The position numbers and the translations under genes are program-made. Shown piece by piece: positions 17,448 to 27,267 of a stretch of DNA of 64,000 nt; the stretch's first letter is position 1, and each line of letters begins with the position of its first letter. Below the pieces are notes generated by a model, which had not been told where the DNA came from, did not search any database, and saw only the letters and a program-made list of their open reading frames with translations. The DNA comes from an uncultured Lachnospiraceae bacterium (GTDB lineage: Bacteria; Bacillota; Clostridia; Lachnospirales; Lachnospiraceae). The stretch lies in contig CAJUST010000005.1 of assembly GCA_910589105.1 (NCBI GenBank), positions 94,629-158,628 of the forward strand, written 5' to 3'.

Positions 17448-18749
17448 CTATTTTTTATTTTCATAGTGGAGTTTTCCGGATTTTATATCTACATTTTCCA
17501 TTTTTATATAATCTCTGGTTTCCTCCGGCAGTCTGCGTTTCCTTAAAGTATAAGCTACGATTTCCCGAATCAGCCAGTAAATAACAGCAAATGTAGGCAC
17601 GCCAAACAGCATTCCCATAAATCCAAACAGCCCGCCGCCCACTAAAATAGCAAAAATAACCCAAAACGAAGAAAGCCCTGTGGAATCTCCCAATATTTTT
17701 GGTCCAATAATATTTCCGTCTACCTGCTGAAGCGCCAATACAAAGACTAAAAAATACAACCCTTTCATCGGTTCAGCCAGCGCAATCAAAATAAAACTTG
17801 GGACTGCGCCGATAAACGGCCCGAAAAACGGCACAACATTTGTAACGCCGACGATGGCAGCCACTAAAAGGCTGTATGGTATTTTCAGAATAATCAGTCC
17901 AACGTAGCAAATCACGCCGATAATTGCAGAGTCCACGATTTTCCCGCTGATAAATCCTCCAAACAACTGATGACTGACGCGAAGCAAACGAAGCGCGTTA
18001 TTTCCTGCTTTTGCCGGCAAAACGGCATAGAGGATTTTCTTGCCCTGTCCAATGAATGTCTCTTTTCCTACTAAAAGATAAAGCGCAATGACTAGCCCGA
18101 TGACAAAGTTAAAAAACATACGGAACGCGCTAATTACCCCAGTTGTAAAAGATGCAACATAAGTCATGTATGTTTTCAACTGCGGCAAGATCTGATTTTG
18201 AAAAATCTTTTCTAAATACTCTCCGATGCTGATTAAATCTATCCCAAGCGTAGCCAGCCAGTTTGCCATTTGGCTGTCCTCTGCCATAAATTCGTCTACC
18301 CAATCTGAAAAATCATTAAATTCTGACGGAAGGTTCACCATCATATTCTGGATGCTTTTGATTAACTCTGGCACCATCATATAAAGTAACAGAAAAATGA
18401 TCAAAAGCAAAAATGCGAGCGCGCCCACCGTCCCAATTACACGCGCCATTTTCTTCGCTTTTCTCTCGCCTTTTACCCTTGGTTTTAGAAATTTTAAAAG
18501 ATGCTTTTCCAAAAACACCATTACGGGATTTAACAGATACGCCGTAATAAATCCCATAATGATCGGCTGTAAGATTCCCATAAGCTTCTGCCAGTATTCC
18601 GCAAACCCATGGTAACGGTATATAAAGAAGAAAAACAGAATACAACAGCAAAATGTCAGAAATACAATAAAAGCAATGACTGAATATTTTTTTAAATCGT
18701 AATCAGGTTCTTTTTTCTTCGTCTGTATATTTTTTCGCGGGTCTTCCAC
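17448..18749 (-). CDS. AI-2E family transporter (PF01594-type membrane protein)
   Basis: A 433-residue polytopic membrane protein with a GTG start and GGAGGAAG upstream. About eight hydrophobic helices are visible; the family hallmark region GVTNVVPFFGPFIGAVPS lies near 305-322 and QQVDGNIIGPKILG near 335-355. Members include quorum-signal exporters and Na+/H+-type antiporters, so the substrate cannot be named from sequence. It starts 11 bases after the aconitase-like gene ends and is probably in the same transcript. Confidence 0.87.
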   Translation of the reverse strand: MEDPRKNIQTKKKEPDYDLKKYSVIAFIVFLTFCCCILFFFFIYRYHGFAEYWQKLMGILQPIIMGFITAYLLNPVMVFLEKHLLKFLKPRVKGERKAKKMARVIGTVGALAFLLLIIFLLLYMMVPELIKSIQNMMVNLPSEFNDFSDWVDEFMAEDSQMANWLATLGIDLISIGEYLEKIFQNQILPQLKTYMTYVASFTTGVISAFRMFFNFVIGLVIALYLLVGKETFIGQGKKILYAVLPAKAGNNALRLLRVSHQLFGGFISGKIVDSAIIGVICYVGLIILKIPYSLLVAAIVGVTNVVPFFGPFIGAVPSFILIALAEPMKGLYFLVFVLALQQVDGNIIGPKILGDSTGLSSFWVIFAILVGGGLFGFMGMLFGVPTFAVIYWLIREIVAYTLRKRRLPEETRDYIKMENVDIKSGKLHYENKK

Positions 18750-18760
18750 AGCGCTTCCTC

Positions 18761-21046
18761 CTAACGTCTGTTATAATTGATTAAACATCCCTTGAGGATA
18801 ATGTCTCTTTCATCGTCTGTCAGTTCTCCAAGCCTTAACTTAAATTCTTTTAATTCCCCTTCTTTCACAACATAAGCATTTAATTCAGAAGCTTTTGCGC
18901 TGACTTCTTCTTTAATATTTGGAAGGAACAAATAATCCCCATTTGTAAAAGGAAGCTCCCCTTCTTCGATTAACAACGGAAGCATACCCCAGTTAATCAA
19001 GTTCGAACGGTAACGCTTTGTCGCATATTCATTTGCAATATTCGCCCAGCCGCCTAACACCTTCTGGCAGGAAGCCGCCTGCTCACGGGCAGAGCCGTCC
19101 CCCGGTTTTACGGCAAAAATCGTACTGCCAATCCCAATCGTTTTTCTGCTAATATCGTCATAATGTTCTTTTATTGTATCCATTACAGGCTTTAAGCTTG
19201 GCAAAGCTTCACATGGACAAGAATCCGCTTCGATTGCCTTTTGCGCCTTCTGGATTTCTTTCGCCTTCCCAACATAAGAAGGATCTTTCCTTGACAGCGT
19301 AAATTCCGCAAGCCCAAGCGGATTTGAACGGTAGGAAGAAGTTTCCCCAGAAGGAATCAGCTCATCTGTCGTCGTTACCGGATCGTGGATTTCAGCCGTT
19401 ACCTGCAATAATAAATGTTTTGGCAGCGCGCTCATCTTCGGCCAGTCTTTAATATTTGGGCCAAACTGAATCTCAACGGAAGGATCTGCCACTCCCTTGC
19501 TGTCAAATACACGGTTCTCATAGATTTTTGCATCAAAATGGTACTGTGGTTTTGTATACTCAATATCAAAATCCGTAGCCGCCGTAAGAAGACCCTGATT
19601 TGCCGCTGTCGCCGCAATAGAACGGGCGTCCATTAAAGCCACGGAAGCAATCTGCCCATTCTGTACTTTTGATCCTTCGCGGTTCGGGAAATTCCTAGTG
19701 GAATGCCTGATCGAAAACGCATTATTGGCAGGCGTATCCCCTGCGCCAAAACATGGGCCGCAGAATGCCGTTTTTAACACTGCGCCAGTCTCCATTAACA
19801 CCGCCGCCGCGCCGTTTTTCATAAGCTCCATATAAATTGGCGAGCTTGCCGGATAAACGCTTAATGAAAATTCATTTGACCCAATGGACGCCCCTTTTAA
19901 GATGTCCGCCGCATCGCAGATATTTTCAAAGCCGCCGCCTGCGCATCCTGCAATTATCCCCTGATCCACAAAGAACTTTCCATTTCTTACTTTGCTCTTT
20001 AAATCAATATTTGCCGCGCCGTCAAAACTTACCTGCGCGCGTTTCTCGCAATCGTCTAAAATATCCATTAAATTTGCATTCAGTTCCTCAATCGTATATG
20101 TGTTGCTCGGGTGGAATGGCATAGCAATCATCGGACGGATTTCGCTTAAGTCTATTTCAATCATTCCATCATAAAAAGCAATTTCTTTCGGATTTAATTC
20201 TTGATACTCGCCGCTTCTGCCATGGATTTCATAAAACTCTTTTACGGCGCCGTCAGTCCTCCATATAGAAGAAAGACAGGTCGTTTCTGTCGTCATAACG
20301 TCTACGCCGATACGGAAATCAACGCTTAATTCGGACACGCCCGGCCCTACAAATTCCATTACTTTATTTTTTACATAGCCATTTGCAAACACTTTGCCTA
20401 TTATCGCTAATGCAATATCCTGCGGGCCTACGCCTTTTAACGGGGCGCCCTTTAAGTATACGCCCACCACTTCCGGCATATTAATGTCATACGTCTGCCC
20501 CAGTAACTGTTTCACAAGTTCCGGCCCGCCTTCTCCCATTGCCATCGTGCCAAGCGCGCCATAACGGGTATGGGAATCTGACCCTAAGATCATCTTTCCC
20601 CCTCCGGCTAGCATTTCTCTTGCAAACTGATGGATCACTGCCTGATGAGGCGGCACATACATTCCGCCATACCGTTTCGCGCAGGTTAACCCAAACATAT
20701 GATCGTCTTCATTAATTGTCCCTCCAACCGCGCAAAGGCTGTTATGGCAGTTTGTCAGCACATATTGGATCGGAAATTTTTCCAGCCCCGAAGCCCTTGC
20801 CGTCTGAATAATCCCGACAAATGTGATGTCATGTGAAGTTAATTTATCAAATTTAATCTGAAGCTTGTCCATATTGCCGGAAACGTTATGGCTCTCCATA
20901 ATGCCATAGGCAATCGTATTCTTAGCCGCTTCTTCTTTCGTAACGCTTTTTCCCGTTTTACTTAAAATTTCTTCTACACATCCTGCGCCATCTTCTATCA
21001 ATTCTTTTCCATTTAACAGATAAACTCCGTTTTCATATAGTTTCAT
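18761..21046 (-). CDS. Aconitase-superfamily hydratase (YbhJ-like)
   Basis: A 761-residue aconitase-fold protein. Cluster-binding Cys are placed as in aconitases: TNCHNSLCAVGG (about 98), GCAGGGF (about 375) and FCGPCFGAG (about 432). SDSHTRYGALG near 155 and the swivel-domain SFRSNL-equivalent TKRYRSNLINWG near 690 are also present. Overall order and length resemble E. coli YbhJ, a putative hydratase, rather than AcnA, AcnB or the shorter clostridial aconitase of about 640 residues. Its substrate is unknown; citrate/isocitrate is possible. The ribosome site AAGGAG is about 12 bases from the ATG. The AI-2E transporter gene follows. Confidence 0.82.
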   Translation of the reverse strand: MKLYENGVYLLNGKELIEDGAGCVEEILSKTGKSVTKEEAAKNTIAYGIMESHNVSGNMDKLQIKFDKLTSHDITFVGIIQTARASGLEKFPIQYVLTNCHNSLCAVGGTINEDDHMFGLTCAKRYGGMYVPPHQAVIHQFAREMLAGGGKMILGSDSHTRYGALGTMAMGEGGPELVKQLLGQTYDINMPEVVGVYLKGAPLKGVGPQDIALAIIGKVFANGYVKNKVMEFVGPGVSELSVDFRIGVDVMTTETTCLSSIWRTDGAVKEFYEIHGRSGEYQELNPKEIAFYDGMIEIDLSEIRPMIAMPFHPSNTYTIEELNANLMDILDDCEKRAQVSFDGAANIDLKSKVRNGKFFVDQGIIAGCAGGGFENICDAADILKGASIGSNEFSLSVYPASSPIYMELMKNGAAAVLMETGAVLKTAFCGPCFGAGDTPANNAFSIRHSTRNFPNREGSKVQNGQIASVALMDARSIAATAANQGLLTAATDFDIEYTKPQYHFDAKIYENRVFDSKGVADPSVEIQFGPNIKDWPKMSALPKHLLLQVTAEIHDPVTTTDELIPSGETSSYRSNPLGLAEFTLSRKDPSYVGKAKEIQKAQKAIEADSCPCEALPSLKPVMDTIKEHYDDISRKTIGIGSTIFAVKPGDGSAREQAASCQKVLGGWANIANEYATKRYRSNLINWGMLPLLIEEGELPFTNGDYLFLPNIKEEVSAKASELNAYVVKEGELKEFKLRLGELTDDERDIILKGCLINYNRR

Positions 21047-21106
21047 AATTTTCTAATTCTCCTTACTCCATAGTTATTAAAATCATAAATGCAATATTGC
21101 CAAAAG

Positions 21107-23089
21107 TCAAGGATTTATCACCGGAAACGTAATAGATACGATAAATAAATCTCCATCTATTTTAATTTCGAATGTTCCTCCCATCAGATTCGTTAAATTT
21201 CTGGCAATCGACAGTCCCAAACCATTTCCTTCCGTCCCTCTCGACTCGTCTCCCCTTACAAACCGTTCGCTTAAATCCTGCGCCGGTTTATGGATGCTTT
21301 GGGCGCAAATGTCTTTAATAGAAAATTCTCCTATCCCATTTTCCACTTTTAATTCCACAAACACCCTTGTATCTTTCATCGCATATTTCGCTACATTATT
21401 ATATAGGTTCTGCACAACCCTCCAGACACGGCTTCCGTCTGCTAATATCATCACCGGCTCTTTTGGAAGCCGCGTCACTACTGTCAGCCCTACATCTTCA
21501 AAAATCTCATTAAATTCCCCGCCTGTCTGGAATATTAATTCCACCATGTTAATCGGCTGCATGTCTAATATAATATTTCCGCTTGTAATCTGTGAAACTT
21601 CTACCAAATCTTCCGTCAGTTGTTTTAACCTCTGGGATTTCTTGTCTAAAATCTCTACATAATTCTCAACGTTCTCATTCCAGCAGCCTTCCATTTTAAT
21701 CAGGCTGATATAATTTATTATTGAAGTCAGCGGTGTTTTAATGTCATGGGAAACGTTTGTCACAAGTTCCGTTTTCAGACGCTCGCTTTTTACATTTTCC
21801 TCTACGGCTTTTAACAGCCCTTCGCCGATTCCATTAATTTCCTCCGCCAGTTCTTTGTAATCCCCTTTATATTCTTTTAAATCTAATTTATACTCCAATT
21901 TACCATGGCTGATTTCTCTAATTCCGTCCAAAATCTTTTTCCTAAACACGGTGTGTTCCATAAATGTGACGGAAGAATACACAAACAAAGCTAAAAGCCC
22001 AAAAACAGCCCAAACGCTTTGCCTGAAAAATGATTTCCAGAGAAAAAACAGCTCCATAGCCATACAGACAACAATACGGATAATCCCCCGTTTTTCCATT
22101 GCCTGTTCTTTCATGCTCTTTTTATAAATACGGATTACATAAGATACCAGACTGCATTTTGTAAATAGGTCAGCTTTTATTTTTCTAACAAAACTCATAT
22201 AGAGCGTAAGCAGTACGGCGTCCGATAAAAACACTAACGTGCCCGTTAAAATTAAGGAACTTGAAATCCCCCACTCTTTGTCCCCAAGCTTTGCGCAAAA
22301 CAAGATCAGCCCCGTCATAAAAATTACCGCGGCGGCAAATAAAAGCTCTGTCGGCAGATAATCTATCCTGTGTAAATGGATACTATCGTCTTTATCGCTT
22401 CTACCCGTCGCAAGCGTAATATAGATCATAGTCAGTAAAAAGGATAAAAACGCCACAATCGCCACAAAGATACTGACGCCAATCCATGGAACATAGGTAT
22501 CATAAATCACTGCGGCATTTGCAATCGCATCCGCTTTTGAGAGAGACGTGTCTATCCCAATAATCAGACAGCCGGTTCCGCCCGCCTGAAACAGCCGGAT
22601 CACGTCCATCTGGGAAAGCTGGTCTAAATACTTAAGGTTTCCTTTCAAATCTAACAATGCATCGTCATAGCAAAGATAATTTCCAAGCTTTTTCGCCTGC
22701 CTGACCGCTTCTTCTTTGTTCGAAATATCCTTCATATTTGTATAAACCTTATTTTCTTGTAAAAACCAATAATAAAGATTGGATAATCCGCCTTCAAATT
22801 TTACTTTATACATTTTATATTTCGTGTTCTGCGGTTCCGTCATGACTTTTTCTTCTACTCTGCGTTCCATCTGAAGATACATCATTAAATCTTTGATTTC
22901 TTCTGAAATCTCCTCTACATAATAGTAAGAATGAAAAAAGGAATAGTTATTTCCGATGTCGCGAAAACTCAGCCTATTCCTTCCAAATAAATTTACCATT
23001 AAGGAGAAAACGACAATTACAATAATCAAAAATACCATCTGCATAAGAACTGCAACTGTTTTAAATCCATTATTGAATTTGTTGTTCAT
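21107..23089 (-). CDS. Membrane sensor histidine kinase
   Basis: A 660-residue kinase. One N-terminal helix (about 12-34) leads to an extracytoplasmic domain to about 200, followed by five or more hydrophobic helices (about 201-230, 248-266, 278-300, 336-380) that form an unusual multi-helix middle. A HAMP-like segment precedes the HisKA box NVSHDIKTPLTS (His448), then an HATPase domain with N box NLYNNVAKYAMK and G box GNGLGLSIARNL near 625. It starts 12 bases after the response regulator and is its obvious partner. The signal is unknown. Confidence 0.93.
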   Translation of the reverse strand: MNNKFNNGFKTVAVLMQMVFLIIVIVVFSLMVNLFGRNRLSFRDIGNNYSFFHSYYYVEEISEEIKDLMMYLQMERRVEEKVMTEPQNTKYKMYKVKFEGGLSNLYYWFLQENKVYTNMKDISNKEEAVRQAKKLGNYLCYDDALLDLKGNLKYLDQLSQMDVIRLFQAGGTGCLIIGIDTSLSKADAIANAAVIYDTYVPWIGVSIFVAIVAFLSFLLTMIYITLATGRSDKDDSIHLHRIDYLPTELLFAAAVIFMTGLILFCAKLGDKEWGISSSLILTGTLVFLSDAVLLTLYMSFVRKIKADLFTKCSLVSYVIRIYKKSMKEQAMEKRGIIRIVVCMAMELFFLWKSFFRQSVWAVFGLLALFVYSSVTFMEHTVFRKKILDGIREISHGKLEYKLDLKEYKGDYKELAEEINGIGEGLLKAVEENVKSERLKTELVTNVSHDIKTPLTSIINYISLIKMEGCWNENVENYVEILDKKSQRLKQLTEDLVEVSQITSGNIILDMQPINMVELIFQTGGEFNEIFEDVGLTVVTRLPKEPVMILADGSRVWRVVQNLYNNVAKYAMKDTRVFVELKVENGIGEFSIKDICAQSIHKPAQDLSERFVRGDESRGTEGNGLGLSIARNLTNLMGGTFEIKIDGDLFIVSITFPVINP

Positions 23090-23101
23090 TCTAACTTCCT
23101 T

Positions 23102-23794
23102 CTATGCTTTTTCAATTTTATATCCGATTCCCCAAACGACTTTAATATAACGCGGCTCTTTTGGATTTATCTCAATTTTCTCCCGAATGTGCCTGATATG
23201 TACAGCCACCGTATTGTCTGCCCCGATTGCATCCGCATTCCAGATGCTTTCATAAATCTGGCTGATGGAAAACACTTTTCCCTGATTCTTCATTAATAAA
23301 AGCAGGATATTATATTCGATTGGCGTTAATTTCACCTGCTCGTCGTCTACGGTCACTTCCTTTAAGTCATCGTTTATAACAAGGCCTCCCGTCTGATAAA
23401 CAGACTGGCTGCTCTCCGCTGCATTTCCAAGTTTAGTATAACGGCGGATTTGGGATTTCACCCTCGCCACCAGTTCCAATGGGTTAAACGGCTTTGTCAA
23501 GTAATCGTCCGCGCCGATATTTAGTCCTAAAATTTTGTCAGAATCTTCCGACTTCGCGGATAAAATAATAATTGGAATGCTGCTTTCTTCGCGGATTTTT
23601 AATGTCGCATGAATCCCGTCGAGTTTTGGCATCATTACATCTATAATCAATAAGTCAACTGCCTGTTTTTTTAAAAGCTCCAATGCCTGCGCGCCATCAT
23701 ATGCTTTGATGACCTCATACCCTTCCTGCTGTAAATATATTTCTATCGCTTCCACGATCTCTTTATCGTCGTCACAGACAAGTATCCGGTTCAT
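23102..23794 (-). CDS. OmpR/PhoB-family response regulator
   Basis: A 230-residue regulator. The receiver domain has the acidic pair (VCDDDKE, 6-10), phospho-acceptor Asp in LLIIDVMMP (about 52), Thr/Ser-equivalent in IIILSAKSE and Lys in DYLTKPFNPLE (about 102). The C-terminal winged helix (about 130-228) contains KLTPIEYNILLLL and DNTVAVHIRHIREKI. It resembles VanR-type regulators. It is followed by its histidine kinase and preceded by the coiled-coil and hydF genes. Confidence 0.95.
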   Translation of the reverse strand: MNRILVCDDDKEIVEAIEIYLQQEGYEVIKAYDGAQALELLKKQAVDLLIIDVMMPKLDGIHATLKIREESSIPIIILSAKSEDSDKILGLNIGADDYLTKPFNPLELVARVKSQIRRYTKLGNAAESSQSVYQTGGLVINDDLKEVTVDDEQVKLTPIEYNILLLLMKNQGKVFSISQIYESIWNADAIGADNTVAVHIRHIREKIEINPKEPRYIKVVWGIGYKIEKA

Positions 23795-23823
23795 ACTTTC
23801 TGTCCCCTCCTTATCCGTATCTG

Positions 23824-24591
23824 TCAGCCTTTTCTGCCAAATGAGAAAAATTTCTGTCTTTTTTCCTTTTTCTCCTCATCTTCTTCTTCATCGTCTTTTG
23901 GCTCATCTAATAAACTTTCTAGTTTTTGGAAATATTCCCGATTTATTTTAATGACCGGTTTTTCATAAGCCGTCTGCTTTTCTTCCGTCACATCTGCTGT
24001 AATTTCTTCCGCCATTTCCGATTCGGATTTTTTTTCCGCTTTTTTATAAAAGTTCCCCGAACGCCCTTCTTCTAAGAGTTTCTGATTTTCTTTTTCTTTC
24101 TCTATTTCCCGATTGCGCTCCTGAATCAAACGCATATACTTCTGTGAATCCTTCATATCTTCCAACTGGGTAATTAATTCAAGCTGGTTACTGCGGACAA
24201 CGCGTTTTTCCTGCTCCATCTCCTGACTCAACCTGCTTAACGTTTCTTTTACCGATTTTTCCGCTGCATCAATAATTCTTTGGATTCTCCCTAACGCATC
24301 TTCAGAATAGAGAACAGAAGCCGCATAAATATCCTGAGACTGATGGTTTGCATTGCGTAAAATTTCCATACGCTGGTTTTCCGCTTCCAATTCTGCGCGA
24401 TTTCTGCCCTGAACCGTAAGATCGTAAAACTCCATCATTTCATTGACTGCTTCACTTAGGTTCGTAAGCTGCTGCTGCATTATTTTCTTATGGATTAAAA
24501 CATATTCTTCGTCTGTTTCAACAACCTGACCTCTCGAAACCATAAGATGCATCTCGCGTAAAATTCGCTCCAGTTTATCCTGTATGCTCAT
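23824..24591 (-). CDS. Coiled-coil protein of unknown function in the hyd cluster
   Basis: A 255-residue soluble, highly charged protein. Residues about 1-165 are long helices with heptad-like spacing; the tail is Glu/Lys-rich and ends DEEEDEEKKEKRQKFFSFGRKG. No signal peptide, membrane helix or Cys motif. The ATG overlaps the stop of hydF by ATGA, so it is translationally coupled to the last maturase gene, and the two-component pair follows 30 bases later. I do not recognise a family and suggest no function beyond scaffold-like shape. Confidence 0.75.
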   Translation of the reverse strand: MSIQDKLERILREMHLMVSRGQVVETDEEYVLIHKKIMQQQLTNLSEAVNEMMEFYDLTVQGRNRAELEAENQRMEILRNANHQSQDIYAASVLYSEDALGRIQRIIDAAEKSVKETLSRLSQEMEQEKRVVRSNQLELITQLEDMKDSQKYMRLIQERNREIEKEKENQKLLEEGRSGNFYKKAEKKSESEMAEEITADVTEEKQTAYEKPVIKINREYFQKLESLLDEPKDDEEEDEEKKEKRQKFFSFGRKG

Positions 24592-25829
24592 AACCCCTCC
24601 TGCGGATCTTTAAGAAAAAATTCAAGGCTGCGTTCAAAAATACCTTTTAAATACGCAATCGCCATTCCGTAGTTCGTCATCGGGACATTCTGCTCTTTTG
24701 CGCATTCCAAACGGTATTTCATTTCCCGCCCATTTAATGTACACCCTCCGCAATGCACAATCAAGGCATATTTTGTCAATTCTTTTGGAAAATCTCCTCC
24801 GCTTGTAAATTCAAACGAGAGATTTTTTTTCGTATGCTCATTTAACCAGCGCGGCAATTTCACTGAACCAATGTCCCCACACTGCCTATGATGCGTACAG
24901 CCTTCAGAAATCAATACAAAATCATTTTCTTTCAGTGTCTTAATTGCCTTTGCCCCTTCTATCTGCTGGTTGAAATTTCCTTTATATCTGGAGAAAAGTA
25001 TTGAAAAGGACGTCAGGTAAATATCGTCCGGCGTATCCTTTGCCACACGGGAAAATGCCTGACTGTCAGTAATTATGAGTTTCGGTTTTACTGAAAGGGA
25101 AGAAAGAGCGGCGCGAAGTTCCGTATCTTTTGCCACAACCGGAATTGCCCCGCCTTCTAAACAATCCCGTATAACTTGCTGCTGCGGCAAAATCAGCCTG
25201 CCTTTTGGCGCAGAAGAATCAATCGGAACGACTAAGACTACTATATCGTTTTTTTCCAATTTATCACTTATAATTTTTTTCTCCACTTCTTTTGATGAAA
25301 CTAGAGAAGCAAGCGTTTCTTTTAATTTTTGTATATTTTCTCCGCTTTTTGTGCTTAGAAAAAGTATAGATTTTTCATTTTGAAGCAGTTTATTAATTCT
25401 ATTTTTCTCATCTGGGTTCAGATTCTCCGATTTATTTACCGCAATGAGATAAGGAATCCGTTTCTTGTAAAACTGTGTAAGCAGTGGACGCTCTAGCATT
25501 TCAAATTCATTTGAATCCGGCGGGCATTTGCCATCTATGACAAGAATCGCAAGATCTGTCTTATGAAGAACGCCAAGCGTTTTTTCTTTCCGCATGGCGC
25601 CTAAATCCCCTTCTTCGTCCATTCCCGCCGTATCAGTCATTACAACTGGGCCAAATGGCAAAAGTTCCATCGCCTTGCTGACTGGATCAGTTGTCGTCCC
25701 TTTTATTTCAGAAACAATGGCTAAGTTTTGTCCAGTCACTGCATTTAAAAGACTTGACTTTCCAGCGTTCCTTCTTCCAAAAAACCCGATATGCAGACGG
25801 TTTGCGGACGGTGTTTCATTCATTCCCAT
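24588..25829 (-). CDS. hydF: [FeFe]-hydrogenase maturation GTPase HydF
   Basis: A 413-residue scaffold protein on which the 2Fe subcluster of the H-cluster is assembled before transfer to hydrogenase. The N-terminal GTPase has G1 GRRNAGKSS (18-26), G3 DTAGMDEEG and G4 NKSE. The C-terminal cluster domain shows CTHHRQCGD and, about 50 residues later, VHCGGC, the CxH...HCxxC ligand pattern. AAGGGG lies 7 bases before the ATG. It follows hydG by 19 bases. Confidence 0.95.
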   Translation of the reverse strand: MGMNETPSANRLHIGFFGRRNAGKSSLLNAVTGQNLAIVSEIKGTTTDPVSKAMELLPFGPVVMTDTAGMDEEGDLGAMRKEKTLGVLHKTDLAILVIDGKCPPDSNEFEMLERPLLTQFYKKRIPYLIAVNKSENLNPDEKNRINKLLQNEKSILFLSTKSGENIQKLKETLASLVSSKEVEKKIISDKLEKNDIVVLVVPIDSSAPKGRLILPQQQVIRDCLEGGAIPVVAKDTELRAALSSLSVKPKLIITDSQAFSRVAKDTPDDIYLTSFSILFSRYKGNFNQQIEGAKAIKTLKENDFVLISEGCTHHRQCGDIGSVKLPRWLNEHTKKNLSFEFTSGGDFPKELTKYALIVHCGGCTLNGREMKYRLECAKEQNVPMTNYGMAIAYLKGIFERSLEFFLKDPQEGL

Positions 25830-25848
25830 AATTTACCCCTTTATCTGT

Positions 25849-27267
25849 TTAGAAGCGGAAATCTCTTTTTCCCTCATGGATATTTGCAATATATTCCGCC
25901 GCTTTTTTCCTTACTGTCTCATTCGGAATCTTTTCTAACTCTTTTTCAATTAATTTCTCACCGATTTTCTTTGTTTCCTCTGATGCATAATCCTCAAGAT
26001 ATTCTTTTAACGTCATAAGCGCATTTGGGTGACAGCAATTTATAATCTGCTTATTTTTTAACAGTGTCATAAATCGGTCTCCCGTCCGCCCCTCTCTGTA
26101 ACATGCTGTACAGAAACTTGGCGCATATCCCAATTTCATCAGCCATTGTACAACTTCATCTAAACTCCGGTTGTCGCTAATGTCAAACTGCGCAGAATTT
26201 TCATCCGGCTTTTCTTCATCGGCGTATCCCCCTACGCTCGTCTTAGATCCTCCGCTAATTTGGGAAATGCCAAGATGAAGCGCCCGCTCCCTGCTTTTTT
26301 GGGATTCTCTCGTCGATATAATCATTCCTGTATACGGAACTGCAATCCGAAGACAAGCCACGATTTTCGCAAATGTATCGTCGCTGATTCCATTATCGAA
26401 AACGTCCGGATCTATATCGTCGGCTTTTCGGACACGCGGCACACTGATTGTATGCGGGCCTACGCCGCCAAACGCTTCCATATGCTCCGCGTGCATAATG
26501 ATTCCGGTAAAGTCATAGCGGTAATTATTCAGCCCGAACAACACGCCAATCCCCATATCGTCAATTCCGGCTTCTCTCGCCCGATCCATAGCTTCCGTAT
26601 GATAGGCGTAATCGCTTTTCGGGCCGGTTGGATGAAGATCTTCATAAGATTTCTTATTATAAGTTTCCTGAAACAGAATATAAGTTCCAATTCCAGCTTC
26701 CTTTAACTTTTTGTAATTTTCTACAGAAGTAGCCGCGATATTAACGTTAACGCGGCGAATCGCTCCATTTTTATGCTTAATGCTGTAAATTGTCCGAATG
26801 CTCTCTAAAATATATTCAATCGGATTATTCACGGGATCTTCTCCAGCTTCTAAAGCAAGCCGTTTATGCCCCATATCCTGCAATGCCGTCACTTCCCTGA
26901 CAATGTCTTCCTGTGTCAGCTTCTTTCTTGTAATATTTTTATTTTTCAAATGATATGGGCAATACTTACAGCCGTTTATGCAGTAATTAGACAGATACAA
27001 TGGAGCAAACATAACAACCCTGTTGCCATAAAATTCCTGCTTTATCGCTTCCGCTAACTGATAAATCCTTTCGTTTAAATCTTCTATCTCACAGTCCAAA
27101 AGAGTAATTGCCTCTTTATGGGAAATTCCTTTCATCTCGGAAGCTTTCTCTAAAATCCGTTCAATTACTTCTCTGTTGTTTTTATTTTGCTCTGCATACG
27201 AAAGAGAAGACTGTATCTCCTCGTCACTGATAAATTCTTCCGCTCTTGGTGACATTACGTTGTACAT
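25849..27267 (-). CDS. hydG: [FeFe]-hydrogenase maturase HydG (radical SAM tyrosine lyase)
   Basis: A 472-residue radical SAM enzyme that cleaves tyrosine to p-cresol and dehydroglycine, supplying CO and cyanide ligands for the H-cluster. The radical SAM triad CINGCKYC is at 96-103. The HydG-specific C-terminal cluster motif CxxC...C is seen in FCTACYREGRTGDR and the later INCCHPNAL near 393-425. GGAGG lies 6 bases before the ATG. The start overlaps the end of hydE by 13 bases. Confidence 0.96.
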   Translation of the reverse strand: MYNVMSPRAEEFISDEEIQSSLSYAEQNKNNREVIERILEKASEMKGISHKEAITLLDCEIEDLNERIYQLAEAIKQEFYGNRVVMFAPLYLSNYCINGCKYCPYHLKNKNITRKKLTQEDIVREVTALQDMGHKRLALEAGEDPVNNPIEYILESIRTIYSIKHKNGAIRRVNVNIAATSVENYKKLKEAGIGTYILFQETYNKKSYEDLHPTGPKSDYAYHTEAMDRAREAGIDDMGIGVLFGLNNYRYDFTGIIMHAEHMEAFGGVGPHTISVPRVRKADDIDPDVFDNGISDDTFAKIVACLRIAVPYTGMIISTRESQKSRERALHLGISQISGGSKTSVGGYADEEKPDENSAQFDISDNRSLDEVVQWLMKLGYAPSFCTACYREGRTGDRFMTLLKNKQIINCCHPNALMTLKEYLEDYASEETKKIGEKLIEKELEKIPNETVRKKAAEYIANIHEGKRDFRF

